From IMG/VR virus record IMGVR_UViG_3300014325_000009, positions 1-37,622 of that record: a stretch of DNA of 37,622 nt. The stretch is one strand, 5' to 3'. Made by a program: the position numbers and the translations under genes. Numbering within the stretch: the stretch's first letter is position 1; each line of letters starts with the position of its first letter. The DNA comes from a virus. Positions 1 through 8,608 of the stretch are shown in pieces. The notes beneath the pieces were generated by a model, which saw only the letters and a list, made by a program, of their open reading frames with translations, did no database searches and was not told where the DNA came from.

Positions 1-123
1 CACCGGGCGTTGTTCCTATGGCCACAAAACCCAGAGCGGTAATATCAACAGGCCCTGAGCCCACCCAATTCGTACCTGTGGATGTGTCACGTATTTCGTT
101 GTTAGCAGCCAAGGGGTTAAATA
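1..123. repeat. Terminal overlap of a circular genome, left copy
   Basis: These 123 bases recur without a mismatch at 37500-37622, the very end of the window. Both copies lie inside the same tail gene, and joining the ends leaves that reading frame open, so the overlap marks a circular or circularly permuted molecule rather than two biological repeats. Headful packaging, expected from the P22-like terminase and portal, produces such permuted genomes. Confidence 0.95.
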
Positions 124-1969
124 AAGTAACTCCGGGCGTCCCTCTCATGGGATAATCAAATCTTATAACGGGCCCCTGAGCAACGATTCCAGCCGCTGCA
201 ACCTGGGTGCCAACTGATTCACCAGTTCCAGCCCCTACGTTTGTTGTAGGTACTGTCCCCACTAAGAATGATTTTCTATAATAAAATTGGCATCGTCTTA
301 ATGTTTCATCGAAGGAAAGCGCTGGGGTTTCAATTGCAAAATCATTTTGTACTAAAGACACACTATTAAAAACAATATTGTCGGCAGTTCCTGTTTGTGT
401 CATTGGTGTCGTTGTGTAAATAACAATACCTAATGTCATGCTTGCATTGGTTGAAACAGGCAACTCAAATCCTTCAAACTTTAATGTGCTAGACCCATTT
501 GTTAAGACATAAGTTGGATCGTTTGCAGGACTTATTGCAGTCCATCCGGCTGCATATACTGGCTGCCCAAGGGGCGCCCATGATGCAATGGGTTCTGTTT
601 GGGAAATAGGGGAAGGCAGGCTTGCCCTATATATTAAGCGCATTTTAAGGCTTACTGTGCCCTGCAATTGCGCGACTAATTTAACCATGCTTGAGAAAGT
701 CTTGCCCCAGCCTGTGCGAATGCTTGTTGGGTCTATGTATTGAATCATTGCAAATTGGTTGGTAGCTGTTACGGCGGTTACTTTAAACCCGTAATTTTGA
801 GCAAGTGATCCCCTATTGGTTGCTATATTATTTCCAGCAGCACTCGCAACATAGGCTTGTTGAAACATTATTGTTTGGTCAGCAATATAACCAAAAGTTG
901 GTAGATTCGTTGAGGTTGCGGATGAAAATTGCCATGGATTTAAGCCGAAATCCCAGCCTGTAAGTACACTTTGTTTTTGTTGTTGCAGCAATGAATCAAG
1001 GTAATAATGAAAAGTATGGTCTTGTTGGCGCTCTATTGTTTCTTGTATGTATTGAACATGGAAATTGCTTAAAGTAGACACCAACTGAATGCTGGTTACA
1101 TACACATCGATGGAAGTTGGTAAAAATAGACGGTATTCAATATAGGCTGCTGGTGGCGTATTTGTATTGGTGGTACTGGGCATAAGGCCTGTACCAGTGT
1201 ATTCATTATACGTGCCATTTAAAGTAGTATCGTCAAGCACCGTTGTTAGAGCCGTTCCCATTGAATCATATAGCTGAGCTAAAATGCTTTGTGGTGCACC
1301 ATCTACTTTAGCTGTGATGGAGCTTGCCACGTATCTACTACGAGTAAACGTTGACCACAGCATTCCATTTTCATTAAAGCGTTGATATAAATAAGGGCTT
1401 GCGGACCATGAGCCACTTAATGTGATTCTTAAAGCATATGGAGCGTTGGTTTCATTAGCTTGCGTGGCTGTTAGGGCTACGCGCTCAAGAGCTACATTCC
1501 CCGTTCCTGCTAATTTTAAGAACCAGCCTGGGGCGACCTCAATGGGATCGGGATCGGTAATGCTGGTTTGCGAATATGGAGATGCAAAGCTAATCAATGA
1601 AAACTGTGGGTTTGTAACTTGATTGTCGCTGGCAATGGCTGAGGTATCTACGGGCGTGATGCCTGAGCCTCCAGGGGTGTAATTGTTAACCTCATAAATA
1701 AGCGGGTCAGTTTGCGTATCCCCTTGGCGAAATTCTAACCGATAAACTAGGTCTGGATTCCAATATATATCTACAGGTAGGGTCCCGTTAGCTAGAAACT
1801 GAATAGGGTTGTTCCAGGGTATGGTGCCTGAGACGTCATGATAAACGGTCGATGGAATATATGGGATCGTGTTTTCTAGGACGAACATATAGAACGTATC
1901 ATCAAATTGATGACCCGTTAAATCGACCAAGCTCCATATCGGGTTGCAACCGCGTACAAAAATCGTCAT
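1..1969 (-). CDS. Large tail adhesin with carbohydrate-binding-like modules (continues across the circular join)
   Basis: The frame starts at ATG 1967-1969, runs off base 1, and continues at 37499 to a TAA at 37438-37440, giving 676 aa. The N-terminal 120 residues (MTIFVRGCNPIW start) form a domain rich in Tyr, Asn and Pro, probably for attachment to the tail. Residues about 130-320 and 390-560 look like two beta-sandwich (CBM-like) modules with patterns such as NAPYALRITLSG. The last 110 residues hold the DETLRRCQFYYRKSF signature seen in many phage tail proteins. It is the first adhesin gene after the ejection-protein block. The role as receptor-binding protein is inferred from architecture and position; no catalytic motif is visible. 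Confidence 0.8.
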   Translation of the reverse strand, partial: MTIFVRGCNPIWSLVDLTGHQFDDTFYMFVLENTIPYIPSTVYHDVSGTIPWNNPIQFLANGTLPVDIYWNPDLVYRLEFRQGDTQTDPLIYEVNNYTPGGSGITPVDTSAIASDNQVTNPQFSLISFASPYSQTSITDPDPIEVAPGWFLKLAGTGNVALERVALTATQANETNAPYALRITLSGSWSASPYLYQRFNENGMLWSTFTRSRYVASSITAKVDGAPQSILAQLYDSMGTALTTVLDDTTLNGTYNEYTGTGLMPSTTNTNTPPAAYIEYRLFLPTSIDVYVTSIQLVSTLSNFHVQYIQETIERQQDHTFHYYLDSLLQQQKQSVLTGWDFGLNPWQFSSATSTNLPTFGYIADQTIMFQQAYVASAAGNNIATNRGSLAQNYGFKVTAVTATNQFAMIQYIDPTSIRTGWGKTFSSMVKLVAQLQGTVSLKMRLIYRASLPSPISQTEPIASWAPLGQPVYAAGWTAISPANDPTYVLTNGSSTLKFEGFELPVSTNASMTLGIVIYTTTPMTQTGTADNIVFNSVSLVQNDFAIETPALSFDETLRRCQFYYRKSFLVGTVPTTNVGAGTGESVGTQVAAAGIVAQGPVIRFDYPMRGTPGVTLFNPLAANNEIRDTSTGTNWVGSGPVDITALGFVAIGTTPG

Positions 1970-2064
1970 TGGCTATCCATATTTTATTGACGATATATTT
2001 TACCATGTAAGCTTGGAATAATTAAATTTTGCTATTATGTGAACAGTTTTGGGTGATTATTGGT

Positions 2065-2268
2065 CTATTTTCCATTATTGTTCACCCATTCAAAGAAAGC
2101 AGCCTCATCGATTAAGACGCGCTTACCAACTTTTTTAACGACCTTATTAAAACCATTTTTCTCTTTATTGAAGATAAGGTGTCTTAATCCACTATCTTTA
2201 GGCCAAATATGAAACTTATTCCATTCAGGAACAGGAATGTATCTTGTTGCCGGTTTACTTGAGTCCAT
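2065..2268 (-). CDS. Small winged/AlpA-type helix-turn-helix protein
   Basis: This 67-aa protein has a pattern (YIPVPEWNKFHIWP, then GLRHLIFN, then VVKKVGKRVLIDEAAFFEWV) typical of the MerR/excisionase-like HTH_17 fold. In that fold a short recognition helix is followed by a beta-wing ending in an acidic helix. Such proteins are frequent in gammaproteobacterial phages and islands as regulators or excision factors. No integrase is visible in the genome, so a transcription factor is more likely than an excisionase. It lies between the adhesin gene and the divergent plus-strand pair at 2421-3196 and could control either. Confidence 0.75.
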   Translation of the reverse strand: MDSSKPATRYIPVPEWNKFHIWPKDSGLRHLIFNKEKNGFNKVVKKVGKRVLIDEAAFFEWVNNNGK

Positions 2269-2360
2269 GATGCTTATCGATATTTATCATTATTGGTTGT
2301 AATTGTATTTTACTGTTAATATGCGTTCTCTACAACCAGCAGTTTGTACAAATTAAGTGC

Positions 2361-2389
2361 TTGAAGTTTATTGTTTTTAGTATTAAAAT
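2361..2389 (+). promoter_or_regulatory. Sigma-70-like promoter for the XhlA-like/SPFH-like pair
   Basis: TTGAAG (2361-2366), a 17-bp spacer and TAAAAT (2384-2389) lie 31 bp before the ATG at 2421. An inverted repeat, GGTTGTA near 2295 and TACAACC near 2331, lies just upstream and could bind the divergent HTH protein. The promoter is called by eye. Confidence 0.5.
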
Positions 2390-2420
2390 TCTTGTATAGA
2401 AAAGATGGTTTAGAGGTAAC

Positions 2421-2705
2421 ATGAAAATGGCTAATCATAAAGACATGATTTCAAGCGAAGAAGCAAGAATCATGTTACTGGAACAGAAGAATGATGATTT
2501 CCATCAGTCATTAAATCGCATTGATAAAAAACTAGATAAACTTGATGGTGAAATGAATGAGATTAGAAAAGATATGAAATCTGATTTTTGCATCCTGATG
2601 GCTGAAGGCCGAACCCATCACAGATGGACCATAGGGTTAATTAGTGGTTTATACTTGGCATTTATAGGGACTTTAAGTAGTTTGCTTTTTAAGTTTTTTC
2701 ATTAG
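2421..2705 (+). CDS. XhlA-like coiled-coil membrane protein, possible holin
   Basis: This 94-aa protein has a predicted amphipathic coiled coil at about residues 25-55 (RIDKKLDKLDGEMNEIRKDM) and a single C-terminal transmembrane helix at about 70-92, ending in a short basic tail. This is the layout of the XhlA/haemolysin-like phage proteins, which act in lysis. A GAGGTAAC ribosome site precedes the ATG. It is transcribed against the late genes together with the downstream SPFH-like gene. A second small protein with the same layout is at 22983-23129, so which of the two, if either, is the holin is uncertain. Confidence 0.6.
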   Translation: MKMANHKDMISSEEARIMLLEQKNDDFHQSLNRIDKKLDKLDGEMNEIRKDMKSDFCILMAEGRTHHRWTIGLISGLYLAFIGTLSSLLFKFFH

Positions 2706-2779
2706 TTTGTATGTGTCGATATTGGAATTACAATTGATGTATGCATTTTAGTGTAAGAACTTGATTTAAGTTGGTAGAA

Positions 2780-3196
2780 ATGAGCGACAATAGTAATAGA
2801 ATGTTAGTAATTTTTCAGGGTCTCTCTTCAGGGGTTGGTTTTTTATTTTTATTATTATTGCTTCTAATTGCCTATTCAAAGTTCAATGTATGGGGGCAAG
2901 CGCTTGGAGGCGAGGCAGAATTCAAAAGAGCCGAGTGGAATAGACAGATTAAAGTTCGCGAAGCTCAAGCTAAAATGGATGCCTCTAAATTATTAGCTCA
3001 GGCAGAAATTGAACGAGCAAAAGGCGTTGCAGAAGCAAATAAGATAATAGGTGATAGTTTAAAGGGCAATGAAAGTTATCTGCGTTATCTTTGGATTGAA
3101 TCTCTGCAACATACAAAAGATAAAATTATATATATTCCAACAGAATCAGGATTGCCTATTCTTGAATCGAGTAGATTATTAAAAGGTAAAGGGTAA
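2780..3196 (+). CDS. Truncated SPFH/prohibitin-like membrane protein
   Basis: This 138-aa protein has an N-terminal transmembrane segment (about residues 14-34, rich in Leu). A helical Ala/Glu/Lys-rich stretch follows (about 45-95), then GVAEANKIIGDSL and LRYLWIESL, ending near IIYIPTESGLPIL. That order matches the C-terminal half of band-7/SPFH proteins (prohibitin, HflK/HflC), but the SPFH domain itself is absent: the membrane segment is followed directly by the coiled-coil tail. I chose ATG 2780 over the TTG at 2771. A role in modulating host FtsH-HflKC or membrane scaffolds is only inference. Confidence 0.65.
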   Translation: MSDNSNRMLVIFQGLSSGVGFLFLLLLLLIAYSKFNVWGQALGGEAEFKRAEWNRQIKVREAQAKMDASKLLAQAEIERAKGVAEANKIIGDSLKGNESYLRYLWIESLQHTKDKIIYIPTESGLPILESSRLLKGKG

Positions 3197-3330
3197 TTTT
3201 GGACCTTAATCCTCATTACGTATTAATTTTGTGATTCCCCAGACTAACAAAAAACACCAGAAAAAAGTCATGCTATAGCTCCAAAAATAATTTGTGACAA
3301 TATACCACAAATGAGCAAAGAAGAAACATA

Positions 3331-4677
3331 TTATGGCAAGAATTTTGTAAGTTTGCTCAAACCCGCTGCTGTAGCTGCGGTATTTCTTAGCTCTTTCGCT
3401 GCTTTGCTATGTAACATTAAACCAGGATATCTTTTTGCTAGTTGGATCATAAACTCTTCATCAGCTTTAAGTTTCTTAACTGCTGTTTTAGGTCTCATTT
3501 TATTTTTTTCAAAGGCCGATAATTCTTCTAATCTTTTGTAAGGAATAACCTCTTTTTTGTATCTATTACTTAAATCTGTATATCTTTCTTCCAATTCTGG
3601 GTGTATCCCAAAATGATTATTGCTAAACATAGTATCATGTATGGAATTTTGAATTTTTCTAGCCGCACGCAGCGTTCTTTGTTGGCTTGGTGATAATCCT
3701 TGCTTATCATAAATATCTTCATAATGTCTTATCAAAGAACCAAGCTCACTTTGAGCCCAATGGGCATTTTCAAGAGTTGGGTTTGTCAAATAGTTATCTA
3801 GTGATTGATGATGTTTTGTAGGCGTATGCTTTAGCACCTGCAATCTATTTTCTATTATTTCATCAGTTGGAGGTACGTGAGTTATCCCTTCCTTAGCTGC
3901 GTCTTCCCATAATCTACCGTATTCTTCTTTTGCCTCATTTATCTTCTGTGCCTTATGTCCAGACATTTTCTCCATAATAGCTTTGGCGCGAATTGGCGGC
4001 AAAGCATCCATAGCTTGTGCAGCTTTTTCAGGAACTCCTTTAACCATTTCAAGCGCTTTGGAGGTAACAGCACTTGCAGGCTTCAAGGCAGGATATATTA
4101 AAGGCAATTTTTTCCAAAAAACATCACCAGGTTCTTCTTGTCCTAAAACAGCTTTTTCAAGCCCCGTATCCCCTATTTTTAAAGATTCGGCTAGAGGTGC
4201 CCCCTCTTTAAATCCAGGTATACCTTTTTTTCCAAGATAAGTCTGTATGTTTAGGGGTAGGTTATAGGCCCCTTTCCCACCTTCTAGTAGGGTAGAAAGA
4301 ATATTCCCGGGTATTCTTGTGGCTGTGCGTATAGGATTTTTGGCAAATTGACTTGCACTTTCACCTATATTTTCTGGGATTTCACCTGCGAACTTTCCGA
4401 TGGCTCCGGGCGCATTCTCTACTGCCTGATTAAAATCACCCGCAATACTGCCCGCTTTTTCCAGAAAATCAGGGTTAATTTTTTTTGATAGTGAGGATAT
4501 GCCATGGAATAACCAGCCTGGCATATTAGTTGGGTTATCAGGCTTAAAGCCAATTTTTGAATAAAATGTTTCCTTTGGAGCATGAGAATAATATTTTTTA
4601 TGCAAAGCATCGGCAAGCTCTTGATCGCTCGCGTGATTGTATTGAGGGTATTTTTCTCTAATCTCTTGTAGATTCAT
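3331..4677 (-). CDS. Internal virion/DNA ejection protein (P22 gp16-like position)
   Basis: This 448-aa protein opens with MNLQEIREKYPQYNHASDQE and HKKYYSHAP. That N-terminal signature (IR-x-x-YPQY-x-x-x-SD-x-x-L-x-x-ALH-x-KYY) is widespread among phage internal virion proteins. The rest is helical and basic, with amphipathic segments, as expected for a protein injected with the DNA. It is last in the gp7-gp20-gp16-like trio and starts 1 bp after the previous stop codon. Assignment rests on the N-terminal motif and gene order; the overall sequence is not otherwise recognised. Confidence 0.7.
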   Translation of the reverse strand: MNLQEIREKYPQYNHASDQELADALHKKYYSHAPKETFYSKIGFKPDNPTNMPGWLFHGISSLSKKINPDFLEKAGSIAGDFNQAVENAPGAIGKFAGEIPENIGESASQFAKNPIRTATRIPGNILSTLLEGGKGAYNLPLNIQTYLGKKGIPGFKEGAPLAESLKIGDTGLEKAVLGQEEPGDVFWKKLPLIYPALKPASAVTSKALEMVKGVPEKAAQAMDALPPIRAKAIMEKMSGHKAQKINEAKEEYGRLWEDAAKEGITHVPPTDEIIENRLQVLKHTPTKHHQSLDNYLTNPTLENAHWAQSELGSLIRHYEDIYDKQGLSPSQQRTLRAARKIQNSIHDTMFSNNHFGIHPELEERYTDLSNRYKKEVIPYKRLEELSAFEKNKMRPKTAVKKLKADEEFMIQLAKRYPGLMLHSKAAKELRNTAATAAGLSKLTKFLP

Positions 4678-4678
4678 T

Positions 4679-5731
4679 TTATATTCCTAATCCTAAGGGA
4701 TCTTTATTTGCACTGCTTTGCTGGGAAGATGCTGCATTAGTACCTTCTCCAAGTACATTTTTTGCTTGATTCCATTCTGTATCTAAAGAGGACAATAAAC
4801 TTTTTAATCGTTCTCTATATGCAGAATCTGATTCAAATGACCCTCTATCTAGAATTTCTTTTGCATTTTTTAAACTCATATTGGTATTTGGCCAACCCTT
4901 TGCCTTAATAAGAGTATCAGCGGCCTCAGCTACTAATGCATTGTGTTCGGCTCTTGAGCTGCCCCTATAGCCAGGAATATTTATAGGCGATGCCGCTTTA
5001 ATAATCTCTTCAATTTGCCTCTTAACCTTAGGAACACCGTTCACAATATTTTGATTTAATGTTTTGATGGCATTCGTATTTGTCGTTTTACCTTCTAAAT
5101 CTGCCTTTTTCTGAGCGAATTTAATTTTTTGATCATAATCATGAGCTCTTTTTTGCTCAGGTGTTTCAGCGCCAATGTCTATACCGAACTTGTGTTTAAA
5201 TAACCCCCGAACCAAGGGATTATTTTTAAGAGCCTCAAAATCCAAGCCCCCGGCAGGAGGAGTCATTGGGACAGCTGCCGAGGGTTGCGCCGATGCTTGT
5301 GCTTGTTCTTGTGCCTGTCCTAATCCTTCGGGTGTAAACATGCCTAAACCTTGTCCCATTTCTTGGGTTGGCATAGGCTCTTGTGGCATTTGTGATCCAT
5401 CTTGAGGAGCGCCCTGAGCTGCTCCCTGGGTGCCTCCAAAGATGCCCAAAAGATTTTTCATATTATTAGCTTCATACATTGGGTCGTTTTGATGCTGTAA
5501 GCCAAGAAGTTGTTGCTCCATTATTAACCTTTGCAAGTCAGAATTAGCACCTGACTTAGCAAGTGCTTGTTTACGCAATGCAAGGTTTTGAGCAAACTGC
5601 TCTGCCTGTTGCTTTTGTCTTTCACGCTCTAGTACCGGCTGCATGATGCGAGAAAACATGGATGAGCCTGTATTTAATCCTTGCAATAAAGCCGTTCCAG
5701 GTGCACCAACATTAGGTATATTAAGTGCCAT
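4679..5731 (-). CDS. Internal virion/DNA ejection protein (P22 gp20-like position)
   Basis: This 350-aa protein starts MALNIPNVGAPGTALLQGL. A glutamine-rich helical region (about 35-80) and a low-complexity Gln/Pro/Met/Ala linker (about 95-160) follow. The C-terminal half is helical (KTLNQNIVNGVPKVKRQIEE). This composition is usual for podovirus ejection proteins, which assemble inside the capsid and form the trans-envelope conduit. It lies 1 bp after the upstream gene and 1 bp before the downstream one. Function is assigned from order and composition, not from a diagnostic motif. Confidence 0.6.
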   Translation of the reverse strand: MALNIPNVGAPGTALLQGLNTGSSMFSRIMQPVLERERQKQQAEQFAQNLALRKQALAKSGANSDLQRLIMEQQLLGLQHQNDPMYEANNMKNLLGIFGGTQGAAQGAPQDGSQMPQEPMPTQEMGQGLGMFTPEGLGQAQEQAQASAQPSAAVPMTPPAGGLDFEALKNNPLVRGLFKHKFGIDIGAETPEQKRAHDYDQKIKFAQKKADLEGKTTNTNAIKTLNQNIVNGVPKVKRQIEEIIKAASPINIPGYRGSSRAEHNALVAEAADTLIKAKGWPNTNMSLKNAKEILDRGSFESDSAYRERLKSLLSSLDTEWNQAKNVLGEGTNAASSQQSSANKDPLGLGI

Positions 5732-5732
5732 T

Positions 5733-6377
5733 TTATCTGCCTCCTGTGTTCCATGGGCTTTTTTGAGCGCCTAGATAACCACCCAAGAGCCCTAAGCCTG
5801 AACCTAAGAGGCTATTAAACATATTGCCTCCTGCGTTTTGCTGGTTGTATGCCATCTGAGCCGCATTTTGCCCCATATTCATAGAATTTTGTCCCATGCC
5901 CATGGCGTTTTGTGCCATCCCTCCGGCAGCCCCTGCACCGGTTCCATAAATGCCCTGGGATATGCCGGCACCCTGCATGTATTTCTGCATCAAGTCATTC
6001 ATATAGTTTTGTCTGTCTTGGGCCGCAATCCCTGTTGTGCCGGCTTGTATGGCTTGTAAGGCAGGTGATGAGCCCATAAGGCCCATGGAGCTTGCTGCAT
6101 TTAGGCCATGCTCTTGTGCAAGACCCTCTAGGCCTTTAGCGGCATCGCTTTCGTGATAGCCTTTAGCCCATTGGTTTTGCAAAGCTTCTGGGTTCATTAA
6201 GTTTTGTATATAGTTTTGGAGGGTTCCATATTGCTGTTGGCCTTGTTGCCGCAATGGGTCTAAGAATCCGAGGCCCTGATTATAATGGCCCTCTGCTTGC
6301 TGATTGAAATTATTGAGCTGCTCCTGACCCTTTTCATAGCCCCTTCCAGGGTTTAACCAATTCGATAACCAGCTCAT
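5733..6377 (-). CDS. Gly/Gln/Met-rich DNA ejection protein (P22 gp7-like position)
   Basis: This 214-aa protein begins MSWLSNWLNPGRGYEKG. It contains Gln-Asn-rich repeats, MGQNSMNMGQNAAQM-type stretches in the C-terminal half, and a hydrophobic Gly-Leu segment (LLGSGLGLLGGYLGAQ) close to the end. Phage injection proteins of this size typically combine a Gly/Gln-rich body with a membrane-active glycine-rich helix. It is the first gene after the needle-like gene in the late unit, which fits gp7. No enzyme motif is present. Confidence 0.65.
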   Translation of the reverse strand: MSWLSNWLNPGRGYEKGQEQLNNFNQQAEGHYNQGLGFLDPLRQQGQQQYGTLQNYIQNLMNPEALQNQWAKGYHESDAAKGLEGLAQEHGLNAASSMGLMGSSPALQAIQAGTTGIAAQDRQNYMNDLMQKYMQGAGISQGIYGTGAGAAGGMAQNAMGMGQNSMNMGQNAAQMAYNQQNAGGNMFNSLLGSGLGLLGGYLGAQKSPWNTGGR

Positions 6378-6386
6378 AATAGTTCC

Positions 6387-6842
6387 TTATACGATGACAA
6401 ATCCTGTTGTTTGAGTGCTTGTTGTAATCCATGTGGTGTCAGCCTCAACGCACAATAAAGCTATGCTGTCATAACGACTTGATGAGGCCACACTTACCGC
6501 AGCGGATGCGCCTGCATCGACCACTTCAATGGTTTGACCCGATCCTGGTAATAAAATCCAGCCGCCAGCACCTTGTCCTGAAATAGTGACCCTATAGCCG
6601 ACCGCGGCTGTGTCAGGTAATTGGAATGTGGTGAGGGCAGCATTCGTTGAGATGTAAGATGAATTAATTTCGGTGTTTTGCGAGATGCCTGTGGTGGCAC
6701 TTGTTGACATAATATTGGCTTGAATGTCCGCAATGTCTTCGTTTAGCGTATCAACAAGAATTGAAACCCATGAGCCAAATTCGAATGAAAAGTCATCGCT
6801 TAGCATTGGCGCGGAGTCGATTCTATCTAGGAAGACGGCCAT
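6387..6842 (-). CDS. Tail-needle-like protein (P22 gp26 position) with a C-terminal knob domain
   Basis: This 151-aa protein occupies the slot of P22 gp26, directly after the gp10-like gene, whose stop overlaps its ATG (TAATG). Residues 1-65 are helix-forming with hydrophobic spacing, suitable for a trimeric stalk. Residues about 75-151 form a beta domain (LPDTAAVG..., GGWILLPGSGQTIEV, LLCVEADTTWI). That domain clearly resembles the last 80 residues of the large fibre at 34879-37050 (LPATAAVG..., AGWVLTANTGQTIKI, VTCIVANTTWR). A short needle with a fibre-derived tip that plugs the portal is the best reading. A small tail fibre is the alternative. Confidence 0.6.
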   Translation of the reverse strand: MAVFLDRIDSAPMLSDDFSFEFGSWVSILVDTLNEDIADIQANIMSTSATTGISQNTEINSSYISTNAALTTFQLPDTAAVGYRVTISGQGAGGWILLPGSGQTIEVVDAGASAAVSVASSSRYDSIALLCVEADTTWITTSTQTTGFVIV

Positions 6843-8608
6843 TAGTTTGCCCCTCCTGATGTGCGCTCAATTAAATGCACGCCTCCAAGAATGACGATAG
6901 GGGCCGAACTCACGCATACAAGCTTGTAACAACGATTACGTGAGACCCCAAGCTGATACCAGCGCATGCGCCAACGGTATTGGCCAAGCTGGCTAAAAGG
7001 CCTAACATCGGCATAGGTAAAGGTTACGCCACCATCATCAGAGTAATACAGTTCAATATATGGTTTGAATAAAGCATAATAATGATTGTCATCAAATGCA
7101 GGCGTATTCGTGCCGTCTTGTATAATGTATTTATCATCCTCGCTAAGCATATAAATCGGGTTGTCTGGCGTCGAGTCCTCACCCACAATAAAAACCGTAT
7201 TAAGAAAAGGCGCATTGCTCTTATAAAACGTCTGATCGCCAAATACAAAGTCAATTTCTGCATATTTCACCTGAAATTCGGAATAGTCATCTTCATAAAT
7301 CTGCTGGGTAACAAGCTCATAACGCATGGGGTATTTTAAAAAGGCATTCGCCGCTTGACCATCTGGCTGAGCCGGATTTCTAAGCTCGTTGTAATAAATG
7401 TTTCCTGCCATCACATACATGGCAACATCGTCTTGAACCGTGACTAAATGTAGGTTTGCAAAATAAACGTGACGCTGGATGCGATTGCGCTCACCGTTTA
7501 ATTCAATGCATCGGTGCCATGTTTTGGTTTCAAAATTATACTCAATGCTGTTTGCTGATGTTTCAATGTCTAATTGCCCAAAGTTCTCATAGGGGCCTGC
7601 TGATACGCGGTAGAAGATGGTGTTTTCGTATTGATACAAGAAGCCAATGGCATCATTTTCTATGAATGGGCTTATGGGGTTTGAGTCCTCTGCACTTCCC
7701 TCTAATAGAACGTTTATGGCCTGCGAGGATATGTCCTCAGGCAATTGGCCTGTCGATGCCATGAAGCTTACAAGGCCGTTTGAATTTCGCCCAAGCCAAC
7801 ACATGCGTCCAAAGTCAACTGATAGGCTAAATGGGTCTTCTATGCCGTAGTCAAAGTTATAGGAAGTATTAAGCTTCCATGGGAACTCTCGTATGACGCC
7901 TGCGACCTCGATTTGGGTGACAATATTGGCCCAGACGTCCGTTACAAAATCACACAAAATGTATAATTGGTGGTGCAATACAGCGAATTGGCCAATGATG
8001 CCGGATGCTCGATTAAATAAGGCAGTACCATTTACAGTAAAATAAGTATTTAAATTGCCTGAAAGTTCGATGGTCGTTAAATAAAAATCAGGAGTATCTT
8101 TAACGCTTACTACAAAACGGTTACCGAAAGCTGCGACATAGAGAGGTTTGCCGCCGGTAGTGGAGCCACCGGGTGCTAGTGGATCGGTAACCGTACCCAT
8201 TGTGACTGCGGTGCCATTTTCTGTGATTACATAAATGTGCTGCTCATCAGTCAAAAGCGCATAAACTAAATTCCCCACCGGTAAAAAGGCGAACCATAGG
8301 TTTGTTCCTAAAATTACAGAGCCTATGATTTTGCGGTTAAACGCAGAATCCACCTGATAGACACGCGTACCATCTATGACATACATAAAATTAATGGTTT
8401 TAAATATTGCGCGCGGCTCTGCATTAAAGATAAGCTTATTTTGTTCTAAAAACTCAAGGTGTTTGCGCCCCATTGTGGGGTATAAAGCTTGTTTCTTTTT
8501 TCCGCTTTCAACCGCAATCCCATACCAGTTGGCGCAATCCATGGCACCAAACTGCGTAAACCTTTGTTTGTCGAAGTAACAGAATATGGGCAATTGTTCT
8601 AGAGCCAT
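6842..8608 (-). CDS. P22 gp10-like packaged-DNA stabilisation/tail hub protein
   Basis: This 588-aa protein is predicted to be almost all beta, with repeated blade-like stretches containing Tyr and Trp pairs (MYVIDGTRVYQV, LVYALLTDEQHIYVI, LYVAAFGNRFVVSV, FGRMCWLGRN, NSIEYNFETKTWHR). Those are features of the gp10 beta-propeller family. P22 gp10 is shorter (472 aa). The extra length is mainly C-terminal, ending in RRWRMRWYQLGVSRNRC-like basic strands. It follows the gp4-like gene with a 1-bp overlap (TAATG), exactly the P22 order. gp10 closes the portal channel and anchors the needle. Confidence 0.75.
   Translation of the reverse strand: MALEQLPIFCYFDKQRFTQFGAMDCANWYGIAVESGKKKQALYPTMGRKHLEFLEQNKLIFNAEPRAIFKTINFMYVIDGTRVYQVDSAFNRKIIGSVILGTNLWFAFLPVGNLVYALLTDEQHIYVITENGTAVTMGTVTDPLAPGGSTTGGKPLYVAAFGNRFVVSVKDTPDFYLTTIELSGNLNTYFTVNGTALFNRASGIIGQFAVLHHQLYILCDFVTDVWANIVTQIEVAGVIREFPWKLNTSYNFDYGIEDPFSLSVDFGRMCWLGRNSNGLVSFMASTGQLPEDISSQAINVLLEGSAEDSNPISPFIENDAIGFLYQYENTIFYRVSAGPYENFGQLDIETSANSIEYNFETKTWHRCIELNGERNRIQRHVYFANLHLVTVQDDVAMYVMAGNIYYNELRNPAQPDGQAANAFLKYPMRYELVTQQIYEDDYSEFQVKYAEIDFVFGDQTFYKSNAPFLNTVFIVGEDSTPDNPIYMLSEDDKYIIQDGTNTPAFDDNHYYALFKPYIELYYSDDGGVTFTYADVRPFSQLGQYRWRMRWYQLGVSRNRCYKLVCVSSAPIVILGGVHLIERTSGGAN

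Noticed and set aside
1-123. True direct terminal repeat of the T7 type
   Set aside because: Both copies lie within one coding frame that continues over the join, and the packaging genes are of the P22 headful type. An assembly overlap of a circular molecule explains it better.
2065-2268. Excisionase
   Set aside because: The fold resembles AlpA/Xis-type proteins, but no integrase or att site accompanies it. A regulator is the safer call.
3311-3541. 76-aa plus-strand frame
   Set aside because: Almost fully antisense to the 3' end of the ejection-protein gene, which has a clear family start and correct coupling with its neighbours.
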